Program-made: the position numbers and the translations under genes
Notes under the pieces: generated by a model
Database searches by the model: none
Told to the model about the DNA's origin: nothing
The model's input: the letters and a program-made list of their open reading frames with translations, nothing else
Part shown: in pieces, positions 35,430-44,722 of the stretch
Layout: each line of letters begins with the position of its first letter
Numbering within the stretch: the first letter of the stretch is position 1
Assembly: GCA_009379795.1 (NCBI GenBank)
Contig: WHTC01000002.1
Span: 1-51,339, forward strand
From: Nitriliruptorales bacterium
Lineage (GTDB): Bacteria; Actinomycetota; Nitriliruptoria; Euzebyales; Egibacteraceae
Direction of reading: 5' to 3'
Length of the DNA: 51,339 nt

Positions 35430-36149
35430 GTGAGCATGGTGCGCCCGTCTCAGGACCCCTGGCGTCACGCCCCGAGCGGTGAACTGCAGGACCAGATCTT
35501 GCCTCGCTGGTTCGTCCTGACCGCCTTGATCTCGATCCCGCTGGCGGCGATCGTCCTGATCGCCGCGTTCCTTGTGGCCCGCTCCGACGAAGTTCCCGTG
35601 GCTGAGCGGCGACCTCCACCCGCCGCCGGCTACACCACCGGGGTGGGCGACGTGGTAGTCGGGGACACCTCGCCTCAGCCCGCCGACCCGGCATGCCCAG
35701 CGGTCGCCGGTGTCCGTGTCGCGGGCACCGAGGCGGACCGTGAGTCGCTGACCGCCGGTCTCGCGGCCGTGTGCAGTGCGGAACTGGAGCCGGCCGTGCG
35801 CGACCTGGTCGAGGACTTCGGCGCCGCCGAGGGCGTCGTGCGGTTCGCCTCGTTCTCCGACACCGGAGTGGACTCCACCGCCAGCCGCGACGAGCCGCTT
35901 ATCCTGCTCAACGCCCGCTTCGCCGTCACCGATCCGGCCTGGATCGCCCCGCTCGTCGTCCACGACCTCGTCGCCGGCGGCGGGGACCCGGCGCTGGCCA
36001 CCACCGCCGTGGCCGCGCGGACCGCCGAGGCTGAGGTCTGCGGCCAGCTGTTCGACGATGCCCGGCCGAGCCGGGGTTGCCAGGACGCTCAGGCCCTGCT
36101 CGACCTCGACGACCCGTTGGCGGCCCTGAGCGAGTCCGGCTACCGCTGA
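35430..36149 (+). CDS. Membrane-anchored protein of unknown function
   Basis: A 239-residue protein with a single membrane helix at about residues 27-49, a proline-rich linker (RRPPPAAG) and an extracytoplasmic domain containing four cysteines (DPACPAV, AAVCSAEL, AEVCGQLF, SRGCQDAQ) that could form two disulphides. The stretch ILLNARFAVTDP, PLVVHDLVAGG and ARTAEAEVC has the layout of a small metallopeptidase (HExxH then a helix with Glu) but the second histidine is missing. I do not recognise the family. It starts ten bases after purS and sits between purS and purQ. Confidence 0.65.
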   Translation: MSMVRPSQDPWRHAPSGELQDQILPRWFVLTALISIPLAAIVLIAAFLVARSDEVPVAERRPPPAAGYTTGVGDVVVGDTSPQPADPACPAVAGVRVAGTEADRESLTAGLAAVCSAELEPAVRDLVEDFGAAEGVVRFASFSDTGVDSTASRDEPLILLNARFAVTDPAWIAPLVVHDLVAGGGDPALATTAVAARTAEAEVCGQLFDDARPSRGCQDAQALLDLDDPLAALSESGYR

Positions 36150-36178
36150 TCCGCTCCCCGGCGACCGTTCCGCCAAGC

Positions 36179-37204
36179 TCAGGGCGACAGTCGCTCCGCA
36201 AGGTAGGCCAGGGCCAGCGGGTAGCGGTACTCGATCGCCGAGTGCGTGGCGTCGAACAGTTCGAAGGACACGTCGGAGACGCCAATGGCGGCCAGTTCCC
36301 GGCGGAACGCCTCGGCGCCGAGGTCCAGCCAGTACTGGTCGCGGGCGCCCGCGTCGATCCAGATCGCCCGCAGCCCGCGCAGCGCGTCCGCATGGCCGGC
36401 CACCATGCGCACCGGATCCCGGGCCAGCCACCGCTCCCACACCGGCGGGTCGAGTTGGCCGGTGGCGCTGTCGAAGGGCAGGCGGACCGTGCCGTCGGGG
36501 TCGGTCGAGTAGCAGGCGGCCATGGCGTAGGCGTTCACCAGGCGGCCGTCGTTCTCGCGGGAGAAGGCGGGCCGGCTGCGGAAGTCAGTCCAGAAGCGAT
36601 CCCACGAGCCGTCGTAGTGGTCGCGCAGTGTGCGCGCGCAGATGGAGAACTCCGGCAGGTAGCACAGTTCGAACAGGGCGTCGCCCGCATGGGTGGCCAG
36701 ACCGCCGAACAGGTCCGGTCGCAGCATCGGCGTCACCATCGCGCCGTATCCACCGCTTGACTTGCCGGCGATCCCGCGGTGGGCCGCCTCCGCCAGCGTC
36801 CGGTAGCGGCCGTCGACGAACGCCACAACCTCGTCACAGAGGTAGGTGTGGTAGCGGCCGGTGCCGGGCGAGTCGAGGTACTGGCTGCCGCCGTAGGAGG
36901 TCCAGCAGTCGACCAGCGCGACCAGGCACGGTGGCGTCTCCGGCTGCGCGAACAACTCGTCCACCAGTTCGAGCATGTTCGGGCGGAAGGCGGTCCGGTT
37001 GCGCCACATGTCCACCTGCCCGGTCATGCCCTGGATCACGTAGAGCACCGGGTAACGCCGGTCGGTGTCGTCGCCATACCCGGGTGGCACGTACACCCAC
37101 AGCGGCCTGCGGTGCGGATCCCCCAGCGGGTTGCCCCGCAACACCGCACTGTCCACCCAGTGCTCCTCGACCCGCCCCTCCATCCCCCGACCCCACGGCA
37201 GCAC
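36179..37204 (-). CDS. Esterase of the tributyrin-esterase/esterase D type
   Basis: A 341-residue alpha/beta-hydrolase related to putative tributyrin esterases and the mycolyltransferase-like esterase group. The nucleophile is in AGKSSGGYGAM, the acid in DAGARDQYW, and the base in ATHSAIEYRYP; YPVLYVIQGMTGQ provides the oxyanion loop. No signal peptide is apparent. The GTG at 37204 is chosen because AAGGAGGAG lies seven bases upstream. It runs opposite to the pur genes and interrupts the purS-purQ-purL order. Confidence 0.85.
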   Translation of the reverse strand: MLPWGRGMEGRVEEHWVDSAVLRGNPLGDPHRRPLWVYVPPGYGDDTDRRYPVLYVIQGMTGQVDMWRNRTAFRPNMLELVDELFAQPETPPCLVALVDCWTSYGGSQYLDSPGTGRYHTYLCDEVVAFVDGRYRTLAEAAHRGIAGKSSGGYGAMVTPMLRPDLFGGLATHAGDALFELCYLPEFSICARTLRDHYDGSWDRFWTDFRSRPAFSRENDGRLVNAYAMAACYSTDPDGTVRLPFDSATGQLDPPVWERWLARDPVRMVAGHADALRGLRAIWIDAGARDQYWLDLGAEAFRRELAAIGVSDVSFELFDATHSAIEYRYPLALAYLAERLSP

Positions 37205-37343
37205 GGGTGACTCCTCCTTCTTGGAACCTGTCGTCCGGGCCAGCCTCGTTGTCCGGCTCCACGCCTTCACAGCTCGAGCATCTTAAGGTGGATCCCGAGA
37301 GGCCATCGATCGACGTGGCCCAGGGAATGGAGGGCGTGCCGAG

Positions 37344-38027
37344 GTGCGTGTCGGGGTGGTGCGGTTTCCCGGGTCGTGCGACGAGCGGGATGCGGCGTAT
37401 GCGCTTGAGATGGTGGGGGCGGAGCCGGTGCTGCTGTGGCATGGCGAGGCCGGCCTCCAGGGGGTCGAGGCGGTGGTGCTCCCGGGCGGGTTCAGCTACG
37501 GCGACTACCTGCGCACCGGCGCGCTGGCACAGTTCGCTCCGGTGATGGAGTCCGTGGCCGACTTCGCCGCACGCGGCGGACCGGTGCTGGGCATCTGCAA
37601 CGGGTTCCAGATCCTGTGCGAGGCCGGGCTGCTGCCAGGCGCGCTCACCCGCAACGCCGGGCTTCGGTTCGTCCACCGCCTGCAGACGATCCGCATCGAG
37701 ACGCGCTGCACGTGGACCGCCGGCGTCGAGGTGGGCGCCGTCCTCACCGTCCCGGTCAAGCACGGCGAGGGACGCTTCGTCGCCGACGACGTCGATGCGC
37801 TCGCCGCCAGAGGCCAGATCCTCGCCCGCTACTGCGAGCCGGACGGTGCGGTCACGGATGCCGCTGACCCCAACGGCAGCCAGGGCCACATCGCCGGGGT
37901 CACCAATGCCGCAGGCAACGTCGCCGGGCTCATGCCGCATCCCGAGCACGCCGTGGACGCCATGCTCGGCGGCACCGACGGTCGCCTGCTGCTGGGCGCG
38001 GTCCTGTCGGCCGTCGCCACCCGCTGA
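37344..38027 (+). CDS. purQ: FGAM synthase glutaminase subunit PurQ
   Basis: Class I glutamine amidotransferase that supplies ammonia to PurL. 227 residues: VVRFPGSCDERDAAYAL start, PGGFSYGDYLRTGALA, nucleophile Cys in GICNGFQIL, and the His/Glu pair in MPHPEHAV. All catalytic residues are intact. The GTG start has CCGAGG just before it, a short spacing, so the start is slightly uncertain. PurL follows after 39 bases. Confidence 0.96.
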   Translation: MRVGVVRFPGSCDERDAAYALEMVGAEPVLLWHGEAGLQGVEAVVLPGGFSYGDYLRTGALAQFAPVMESVADFAARGGPVLGICNGFQILCEAGLLPGALTRNAGLRFVHRLQTIRIETRCTWTAGVEVGAVLTVPVKHGEGRFVADDVDALAARGQILARYCEPDGAVTDAADPNGSQGHIAGVTNAAGNVAGLMPHPEHAVDAMLGGTDGRLLLGAVLSAVATR

Positions 38028-38066
38028 CCACCCGCGCCCGCCGACTGACGACGCCAGAGGAGACGC

Positions 38067-40325
38067 GTGAGCACCCCCAAGCCGGCTGCGGATCCGCGCG
38101 GCACCGCCCGCGAACTCGGGTTGACCGACGACGAGTACGAGCGCATCGTCTCCACGCTCGACCGCCAGCCCTCCTCCGCCGAGCTCGGCGCCTACTCGGT
38201 GATGTGGTCCGAGCACTGCTCCTACAAGTCCTCGCGCACCTACCTGCGTACCTTGCCCACCACCGGCCCGCGCATCCTGGTCGGCCCGGGTGAGAACGCC
38301 GGTGTGGTCGATGTCGGCGGCGGGCAGGCGGTCACGTTCAAGATCGAGAGCCACAACCATCCCAGCTTCGTCGAGCCGTTCCAGGGGGCGGCCACCGGGG
38401 TCGGCGGCATCATCCGCGACATTCTGACGATGGGCGCGCGACCGCTCGCGCTGCTCGACGCGCTGCGCTTCGGCGACTCGGCGGATGCCACGACCCGCGG
38501 GGTGATCGACGGGGTGGTGCGCGGCATCGGCCACTACGGCAACTCCATCGGTGTGGCCACGGTCGGCGGCGAGACCGTGTTCGACCCCAGCTACGCGGGC
38601 AACCCCCTGATCAACGTCCTGTGCGTGGGCGTCCTGCCCGCCGACCGTATCCAGCTCGCGCGCGCCGAGCGGCCCGGGGACATCGCGCTGCTGATCGGGC
38701 AGCGCACCGGCCGGGACGGCATCGGCGGCGCCTCGGTGCTGGCGTCGGCCGAGTTCGGCGACGGCGGGTTGGAGGACGCCAAGCGCCCCAACGTGCAGGT
38801 CGGCGACCCGTTCGCCGGCAAGCTGCTGATCGAGTGCTGCCTGGAGTTGTACGCGGCCGACCTGCTGTCGGGCATCCAGGACATGGGCGCGGCCGGCATC
38901 GCCTGCTCCACGGCGGAGATGGCGAGCAAGGCGGGCCTCGGCATGGGCGTGGACCTCGACCAGGTGCCGCTGCGCGAGGCGTCCATGGAGGCCTGGGAGA
39001 TCCTGTGCTCGGAGTCCCAGGAGCGCATGCTGGCGCTCGTCTCGCCGGACCTCTTGCGGCAGGTGCTCGACATCTGCGCGAAATGGGGCGTCCAGGCCAC
39101 CCCGATCGGCGAGGTCACGTCAGGCGACCCGCCGCCGCCCCATCTGGTCTTCACTCACCGGGGCGAGGTGGTGCATGACGCGCCGGCCGGGTCGCTGGCC
39201 GGCGAGGGTCCCGTCTACCAGCGGCCGGTAGCCGACTGGGTCCACCCGCACGCGGGCGAGGACGTCGACGCCGAGCCCGGTCCGCAGGACCTGGAGGCCG
39301 CAGCGTTGCAGGTGCTCGCCAGCCCGAACCTGGCCAGCGCCCGCTGGGTGTTCCAGCAGTACGACGGCATCGTGCAGCACTCGACAGTGCTCGGCCCGGG
39401 TGGGGATGCCGCCGTCCTGCGCCTCCCCGCGCCGGACGGCAGTCCCTCGAAGCGCGGGATCGCGCTGGCCACCGACGGCAACGGCCGCTGGTGCGCCCTG
39501 GACCCCGCCGAGGGGGCCAAACTCGTCGTTGCCGAGGCCGCCCGCAACGTCGCCTGCGTCGGCGCCACCCCTGTCGCCGCGACCAACAACCTCAACTTCG
39601 GCTCGCCGGAGCGGCCCCCGATCATGGGGCAGTTCCGCGACACCATCGCCGGGATGGCCGAGGCCTGCCGCGCCCTCGGCGTCCCCATCACCGGCGGCAA
39701 CGTCAGCTTCTACAACGCGACCGGCGACGCCGACATCCACCCCACGCCCGTGATCGGCGTGCTGGGCATCCTGCCCGAGGTCGCGGGGCGGGTGGGGCAC
39801 GCGTTCATCGAGGCGGGCGACGCGCTGTTCCAGGTCGGGGCCCCGACCCGGCCGGGCCTCGGGGGGTCGGAGTACCTGTGGGTCGCTCAGGGGCGGGTCG
39901 CCGGGCGCCCCCCGCGCATCGACCTGGGCGAGGAGCGGCGCCTGCAGATGCTGCTCGTCGAGGCGGCTCGGGCCGGGCTGCTCCGCAGCGCTCATGACGT
40001 GGCAGTGGGTGGCCTGCTCACCAGCCTGGTCGACAGCGCCCTCCCCCACCTGCGTGGTGTGCGGGTCATCCCGGAAGAGGACATCGCGCCGCACCAGTGG
40101 CTGTTCAGCGAGTCGCCCACCCGCGTCGTGGTGAGCGTCCCGGCCGCCATAGCCGAGCCGTTCGTCGAACGCTGCACGACGCACGGCGTGTACACCCGGC
40201 GCCTGGGCGAGGTGAGTGCAGAGGCGACCATCGACCTCGAAGGCCTGCTGCGGCTCGACCTGGCGACACTGTCCCGGCTCCACGAGACCGCACTGCCCGC
40301 GGCCCTCGGCCTTGCCTCCTCCTGA
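38067..40325 (+). CDS. purL: FGAM synthase subunit PurL (small type)
   Basis: The 752-residue ATP-dependent synthase subunit of the PurSQL complex, converting FGAR to FGAM. It has the N-terminal MWSEHCSYKSSR with catalytic His, KIESHNHPSFVEPFQGAATGVGGI ATP-binding segment in two parts, and the tandem AIRS-like halves with GGETVFDPSY and ITGGNVSFYN. Length fits the small type that needs PurS and PurQ. GTG start with AGAGGAGA upstream. It ends nine bases before a convergent gene. Confidence 0.97.
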   Translation: MSTPKPAADPRGTARELGLTDDEYERIVSTLDRQPSSAELGAYSVMWSEHCSYKSSRTYLRTLPTTGPRILVGPGENAGVVDVGGGQAVTFKIESHNHPSFVEPFQGAATGVGGIIRDILTMGARPLALLDALRFGDSADATTRGVIDGVVRGIGHYGNSIGVATVGGETVFDPSYAGNPLINVLCVGVLPADRIQLARAERPGDIALLIGQRTGRDGIGGASVLASAEFGDGGLEDAKRPNVQVGDPFAGKLLIECCLELYAADLLSGIQDMGAAGIACSTAEMASKAGLGMGVDLDQVPLREASMEAWEILCSESQERMLALVSPDLLRQVLDICAKWGVQATPIGEVTSGDPPPPHLVFTHRGEVVHDAPAGSLAGEGPVYQRPVADWVHPHAGEDVDAEPGPQDLEAAALQVLASPNLASARWVFQQYDGIVQHSTVLGPGGDAAVLRLPAPDGSPSKRGIALATDGNGRWCALDPAEGAKLVVAEAARNVACVGATPVAATNNLNFGSPERPPIMGQFRDTIAGMAEACRALGVPITGGNVSFYNATGDADIHPTPVIGVLGILPEVAGRVGHAFIEAGDALFQVGAPTRPGLGGSEYLWVAQGRVAGRPPRIDLGEERRLQMLLVEAARAGLLRSAHDVAVGGLLTSLVDSALPHLRGVRVIPEEDIAPHQWLFSESPTRVVVSVPAAIAEPFVERCTTHGVYTRRLGEVSAEATIDLEGLLRLDLATLSRLHETALPAALGLASS

Positions 40326-40334
40326 CGTGCGCCG

Positions 40335-40895
40335 TCAGCGCCCGGCGGGACCGCCCGGACGGCTGCGATCCGTCGGCGTGGAGGCGCGCTCGATCGCCTG
40401 GAGCACGGTCTTGCGCTTGCGGTGGGCCGACTCGTACTCGAACAACTGCCCGAGTTCCTCCGTCGACAGGTCGGGGATCTGCTTCACCACCCCGGCCACG
40501 TTGCGGGTCGCCAGCTCCGCGATGTGGCTCTCGTACGTGCGGGCATGCCCCTGCTCGTCCAGGGGACCCGGAACCGCGGTTGTCGGCTGGCCGATGTCGG
40601 CCGGCGCCTCCCCAGCAGTCGCGGCGGGGTCGTCAGCGCCGATGGTCGGCCTGGGCGCCGTTGCCGACCGCTCCTGCTGGGCCGGCGTGGGGGAGAGCTT
40701 GCGGGCACCGGCCTCGGCGAGCTCCGACCCGCGGGACAGGATCGCTGACACGCTGGTCAGCAGCGCCGCAGGGCCCTCGCGGCGGACCTTCGTCAACGCT
40801 TCCCGGGTGGAAGTCACCAGCGATCGCGCTTGGCGGCGCCGGTGTTCCCCGGCCATCCCGGTGTGCTCTGAGTAGTCGGCTCGCGACCTGGTCAC
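40335..40895 (-). CDS. Conserved hypothetical protein with C-terminal helical module
   Basis: A 186-residue protein: a basic N-terminal helical region (RRRQARSLVTSTREALTKV), an acidic, Ala/Pro-rich middle, and a C-terminal module AELATRNVAGVVKQIPDLS with YESAHRKRKTVLQAIERA. That ending (YE..H..RKTVL..I) recurs in actinobacterial proteins annotated as lipid-droplet-associated or phasin-like; the assignment is only by resemblance. GTG start with CAGGAGA upstream. It lies antisense between purL and purF, with 224 bases to purF. Confidence 0.6.
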   Translation of the reverse strand: MTRSRADYSEHTGMAGEHRRRQARSLVTSTREALTKVRREGPAALLTSVSAILSRGSELAEAGARKLSPTPAQQERSATAPRPTIGADDPAATAGEAPADIGQPTTAVPGPLDEQGHARTYESHIAELATRNVAGVVKQIPDLSTEELGQLFEYESAHRKRKTVLQAIERASTPTDRSRPGGPAGR

Positions 40896-41065
40896 GATGT
40901 CTCCTGGGCAATGAGCGATGGACATGCGGGCGGGTTTGGGAGCGGAATACCCGGCCGTCCCGGACCTGAACCGGTACGCGAGGCGGTCTTTAGGACATGC
41001 CCAATGGATGGGATGCACCCGGGCGGAGGCACCGACTCCGGCATCGCGCGGCCGAGGGTGACGGG

Positions 41066-41082
41066 TACACTCGCCCTTGACC
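41066..41082 (+). promoter_or_regulatory. Candidate purF promoter elements
   Basis: Upstream of purF are TACACT (41066-41071), a good -10 form, and TTGACC (41077-41082), a -35 form whose matching -10 position reads TGTGCT. Either could drive purF; they cannot both belong to the same promoter. Confidence 0.25.
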
Positions 41083-41119
41083 CTATTCGCGCCTTCCCCT
41101 GTGCTTTGGTGGTGCCCGC

Positions 41120-42559
41120 ATGCCCGCAAGGCCAGCTCGGCCCCCGGCTCCGGACAGCGGCGCCCGCGACGCCTGCGGAGTCGTCGGCATCTACACCCCC
41201 GACGAGCCCGTGGCGAAGCTGTGCTACTACGGCCTCTACGCCTTGCAGCATCGCGGGCAGGAGTCGGCCGGCATCGCCGTCAGTGACGGCCACCACATCC
41301 TGGTGACGAAGGAGATGGGCCTGGTCAGTCAGGCCTTCAAGGCGTCCCGCCTCGCAGGGCTCGACGGGCACCTTGGGATCGGGCATGTGCGCTATTCCAC
41401 GACCGGTTCCTCCACCTGGCACAACGCCCAGCCATCCTTCAAGGTGACCGGGCAGGGCGGCGGCATCGCCCTGGGCCACAACGGCAACCTGGTCAACACG
41501 GTGGAGCTCAGCCGCGATGTGCCGGGGGGCGACAACTGCACGTCGGACTCGGAGCTGCTGGCCGCGATGCTCGCCGCGCACCCTTCCCGGTCGCTCGAGG
41601 ACGCCCTGGTCGCGACCTCCGAGCGTATCCGAGGAGCCTTCTCCCTGGTCGTCATGGACGAGCGCACCGTCTATGGCGTGCGCGACCGGCACGGCGTGCG
41701 CCCGCTGGTCATCGGCCGGCTGCCTCACGGCGGCTCGGTGATCGCGAGCGAGACCGCGGCACTGGACATCCTTGGCGCGGAACTGCTGCGTGAGGTCCGC
41801 CCCGGCGAGCTCGTGGCGATCGATGAGCACGGTTTGCGCAGCCGCCAGTGGGCGGAGCCCTCCCCGCGGTTCTGCCTGTTCGAGTACGTGTATGTGGCCC
41901 GGCCCGACCACCGCACACAGGAGACCACCATGTACGCCGCGCGCCGCCGGATGGGCGCGCTGCTCGCGAAGGAGGCGCCGGTTCCGGCCGACCTGGTCAT
42001 CCCTGTGCCGGACTCGGGTACCGCCGCCGCCTCGGGCTACTCGGAGGCCAGCGGCATTCCCCACGCCGAGGGATTGGTCAAGAACCGCTATGTGGGACGC
42101 ACGTTCATCGAACCGTCGCAGTCGCTGCGTGAGTTGGGGATCCGGCTGAAGCTCAATCCGCTGCGGGACGTGCTGGAGGGCCAGCGCCTGGTCGTGGTGG
42201 ACGACTCGATCGTCCGGGGCAACACCTCCCGTCAGCTGGTGGCAATGCTCCGTGAGTCGGGGGCGGCCGAGGTCCACCTGCGAATCACCGCGCCACCGGT
42301 GCGCAACCCTTGTTTCTACGGCATTGACATGGCCACCCGCGCCGAGCTGATCGGCTCGGATCGGACGATCGAGGAGATCCGGGAGTTCGTCGGTGCGGAC
42401 TCCCTGGCCTTCCTCTCACTGGACGCGCTGGTGGACAGCACGCGCCGGCCCAAGGGCACGCTGTGCCGCGCCTGCTTCGACGGGGAGTACCCGATCCCCG
42501 TGCCGGGGGAGCATGCCGTTGCGGGTAAGGACGTCCTGGTCCAACTGCGCTCCTCGTGA
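41120..42559 (+). CDS. purF: Amidophosphoribosyltransferase
   Basis: Catalyses the committed first step, PRPP plus glutamine to phosphoribosylamine. 479 residues. The N-terminal nucleophile is Cys19 (CGVVGIYTP), so an 18-residue propeptide must be removed, as in Bacillus-type PurF; YALQHRGQESAGIAV and the PRTase loop VVVDDSIVRGNTSRQL are clear. Cysteines in TLCRACFDG near the C-terminus are consistent with the Fe-S cluster of this type. The start has only weak GGTGG upstream. PurM follows after seven bases. Confidence 0.97.
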   Translation: MPARPARPPAPDSGARDACGVVGIYTPDEPVAKLCYYGLYALQHRGQESAGIAVSDGHHILVTKEMGLVSQAFKASRLAGLDGHLGIGHVRYSTTGSSTWHNAQPSFKVTGQGGGIALGHNGNLVNTVELSRDVPGGDNCTSDSELLAAMLAAHPSRSLEDALVATSERIRGAFSLVVMDERTVYGVRDRHGVRPLVIGRLPHGGSVIASETAALDILGAELLREVRPGELVAIDEHGLRSRQWAEPSPRFCLFEYVYVARPDHRTQETTMYAARRRMGALLAKEAPVPADLVIPVPDSGTAAASGYSEASGIPHAEGLVKNRYVGRTFIEPSQSLRELGIRLKLNPLRDVLEGQRLVVVDDSIVRGNTSRQLVAMLRESGAAEVHLRITAPPVRNPCFYGIDMATRAELIGSDRTIEEIREFVGADSLAFLSLDALVDSTRRPKGTLCRACFDGEYPIPVPGEHAVAGKDVLVQLRSS

Positions 42560-42566
42560 CTCGCCC

Positions 42567-43634
42567 GTGATTTCCGGATCGCCCAGCGCTCCCGACGAGC
42601 CCGGCGGGCTGAGCTATGCCGCCTCCGGCGTAGACCTGGGCGCGGCCGATGAGGCGATTGCGCGCATCGGCCCGCTGGCGGCGCGCACCCACGGGCCGCA
42701 GGTCCTGGGCGGGTTGGGTGGCTTCGGCGGGCTCTTCGCCTTCGACGCGGGCCGCTACCGGCGGCCGGTCCTGGTCAGCGCCACCGACGGCGTGGGGACC
42801 AAGCTGGAACTCGCGCGGGCGCTCGCCCGTCACGACACCGTGGGCCTCGACCTGGTCGCCATGGTCGTCGATGACCTCGTCGTACCGGGCGCCGAGCCGC
42901 TGTTCTTCCTGGACTACCTGGCCGTCGGGCGCCTGGATCCCGGGCACGTCGAGCAGGTCGTGGCCGGCGTCTCCGAGGGCTGCGCAATTGCCGGGTGCGC
43001 CCTGATCGGCGGGGAGACCGCGGAGCATCCCGGGGTGATGCCCGTCGACGGCTACGACCTGGCCGGCTTCGGCGTGGGCGTGGTGGAGCGCGAGGCGGTG
43101 CTCGGACGCCGGCGGGTGCGGCCCGGGGACGCCGTGATCGCCTTGCCCTCCAGCGGCCTGCACAGCAACGGCTACTCGCTGGCCCGCCGGATCGTGGAGG
43201 AACTGGACCTGCAGGCCCCGCATGGGCTGGACGAGCCGCTGGGCGACGCGCTGTTGCGCCCGAGCCGCATCTACGCCCGCGACTGCCTGGCGCTGCTGGC
43301 GGCTACGGACGTCCACGCACTGTGCCACGTGACCGGTGGGGGGATCGAGGGCAACCTTCCGCGCGTCCTGCCCGAAGGGCTTGGCGCCGCGGTCGATGCC
43401 GCAACCTTCGCCGTGCCGCCGGTCCTGGTCACGCTGCAGCGGCTCGGCGGCGTCGCAACCGCCGAAATGTGGCGAACCTTCAACATGGGCGCAGGGATGC
43501 TGGTCGTCGCGCCTGAGGCCGATCCGGCGCTCGCGCTCCTGGCCGACCGCGGGGTGGATGCCTGGGTATGCGGCCGGGTCGTCGAGCACACCGCCGGCGG
43601 GCCCGATCCGGTGGTCCTGGCCGGGCTCGCCTGA
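42567..43634 (+). CDS. purM: Phosphoribosylformylglycinamidine cyclo-ligase
   Basis: AIR synthetase, converting FGAM to AIR with ATP. 355 residues: GVDLGAADEAIARI start, GGLGGFGGLF, the ATP-binding VSATDGVGTKLELA, CALIGGETAEHPGVM and HVTGGGIEGNLPRVLP. The GTG at 42567 fits the conserved beginning; the open frame further upstream is a shadow inside purF. It is in the purF operon and ends 11 bases before the convergent dehydrogenase gene. Confidence 0.96.
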   Translation: MISGSPSAPDEPGGLSYAASGVDLGAADEAIARIGPLAARTHGPQVLGGLGGFGGLFAFDAGRYRRPVLVSATDGVGTKLELARALARHDTVGLDLVAMVVDDLVVPGAEPLFFLDYLAVGRLDPGHVEQVVAGVSEGCAIAGCALIGGETAEHPGVMPVDGYDLAGFGVGVVEREAVLGRRRVRPGDAVIALPSSGLHSNGYSLARRIVEELDLQAPHGLDEPLGDALLRPSRIYARDCLALLAATDVHALCHVTGGGIEGNLPRVLPEGLGAAVDAATFAVPPVLVTLQRLGGVATAEMWRTFNMGAGMLVVAPEADPALALLADRGVDAWVCGRVVEHTAGGPDPVVLAGLA

Positions 43635-43645
43635 ATCAGGTCACC

Positions 43646-44722
43646 TCAGCGGGACGGCAGCCAGAAGGAGCCCAGGCGGCCGACCGCGGCGATGCGGCGC
43701 TCCGCGATACGGGCAGCGGCCCCGGCGGTGGTGATGCGCTCCTCGTCGGCCAGGGCGAAGACCTCACGCAACCGGTCACCGATCCCTTCCGTGCGAGCAC
43801 GCACCCGCGGCTCGGAGTAGCCGTCGGGATGCAGTTCCCCAACGACCTGGATCACCCCGCCGGCATTGATCACGTAGTCCGGCGCGTACAGGATCCCTGC
43901 CTCGTTCAGGGCGTCCGCGTGATCCGGATCGGCCAACTGGTTGTTGGCCGCCCCTGCGACGATCATGCACTGCAGCTCAGGCAAGGTGTCCGCGTTCAGA
44001 GCCCCGCCGAGGGCGTTGGGGCTGAAGACGTCGGCGTCCACGGCGTGGATCTTGTCCGCCGACACGACCTCGGCCTGATACTGATCGGCGCAGAAGGCCG
44101 TGGCCGCTTCGTCGACATCGCTGACCGACACCTTGGCACCCTCGTCGTAGAGCAGTCCGGCGAGTCGCCGTCCCACCTTGCCGACTCCCTGGATGGCGAC
44201 ATGCCGTGCGTGCAGCGAGTCCGAACCCCAGACCCGCTCAGCGCAGGCCTTCAGGCCGACATAGGTGCCGTAGGCGGTCATGACACCCGAGTCGCCGGAG
44301 CCGCCCTCCACCCGCTCTGCTCCTGTCGCCCAGCGCGTCTCGCGCGCGACGATCGCCATGTCGGCGGGGTTGGTGCCGACGTCGCAAGCGGTCACGTAGC
44401 GTCCGTTCAGGCTCTCCACGACCCGGCCGTAGGTGCGCAGCAGCGCCTCACTGCGATCCGTGGCGGGGTCCCCGATGATGACCGCTTTGCCGCCGCCGAG
44501 GTCAAGTCCGGCGCAGGACGCCTTGTAGGCCATGGCCTTGGACAGCCGCAGCACGTCAAGCAGCGCCGCCTCCTCGGAGGGATAGGGGAAGAAGCGCGTG
44601 CCGCCCAGAGCCGGTCCCAGGGCGGTCGAGTAGATCGCGATGATGCAGCGTAGACCGGTCTCGGGATCGCTCCCGAAGACCACCTGCTCGTGCCCGTCGA
44701 GGAGGCTGAAGGGTCCCGTCAT
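43646..44722 (-). CDS. vdh: Leucine/valine-type amino-acid dehydrogenase
   Basis: A 358-residue NAD-dependent branched-chain amino-acid dehydrogenase giving the 2-oxo acid and ammonia. Lys67 in AYKASCAG and Lys79 in LDLGGGKAVI correspond to the substrate-binding and catalytic lysines of LeuDH; GPALGGTRF and the NAD motif AIQGVGKVGRRLAG are present. Valine preference is inferred from the same neighbourhood in Streptomyces (vdh beside bldC). AAGGAG precedes the ATG. It is divergent from bldC. Confidence 0.92.
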   Translation of the reverse strand: MTGPFSLLDGHEQVVFGSDPETGLRCIIAIYSTALGPALGGTRFFPYPSEEAALLDVLRLSKAMAYKASCAGLDLGGGKAVIIGDPATDRSEALLRTYGRVVESLNGRYVTACDVGTNPADMAIVARETRWATGAERVEGGSGDSGVMTAYGTYVGLKACAERVWGSDSLHARHVAIQGVGKVGRRLAGLLYDEGAKVSVSDVDEAATAFCADQYQAEVVSADKIHAVDADVFSPNALGGALNADTLPELQCMIVAGAANNQLADPDHADALNEAGILYAPDYVINAGGVIQVVGELHPDGYSEPRVRARTEGIGDRLREVFALADEERITTAGAAARIAERRIAAVGRLGSFWLPSR

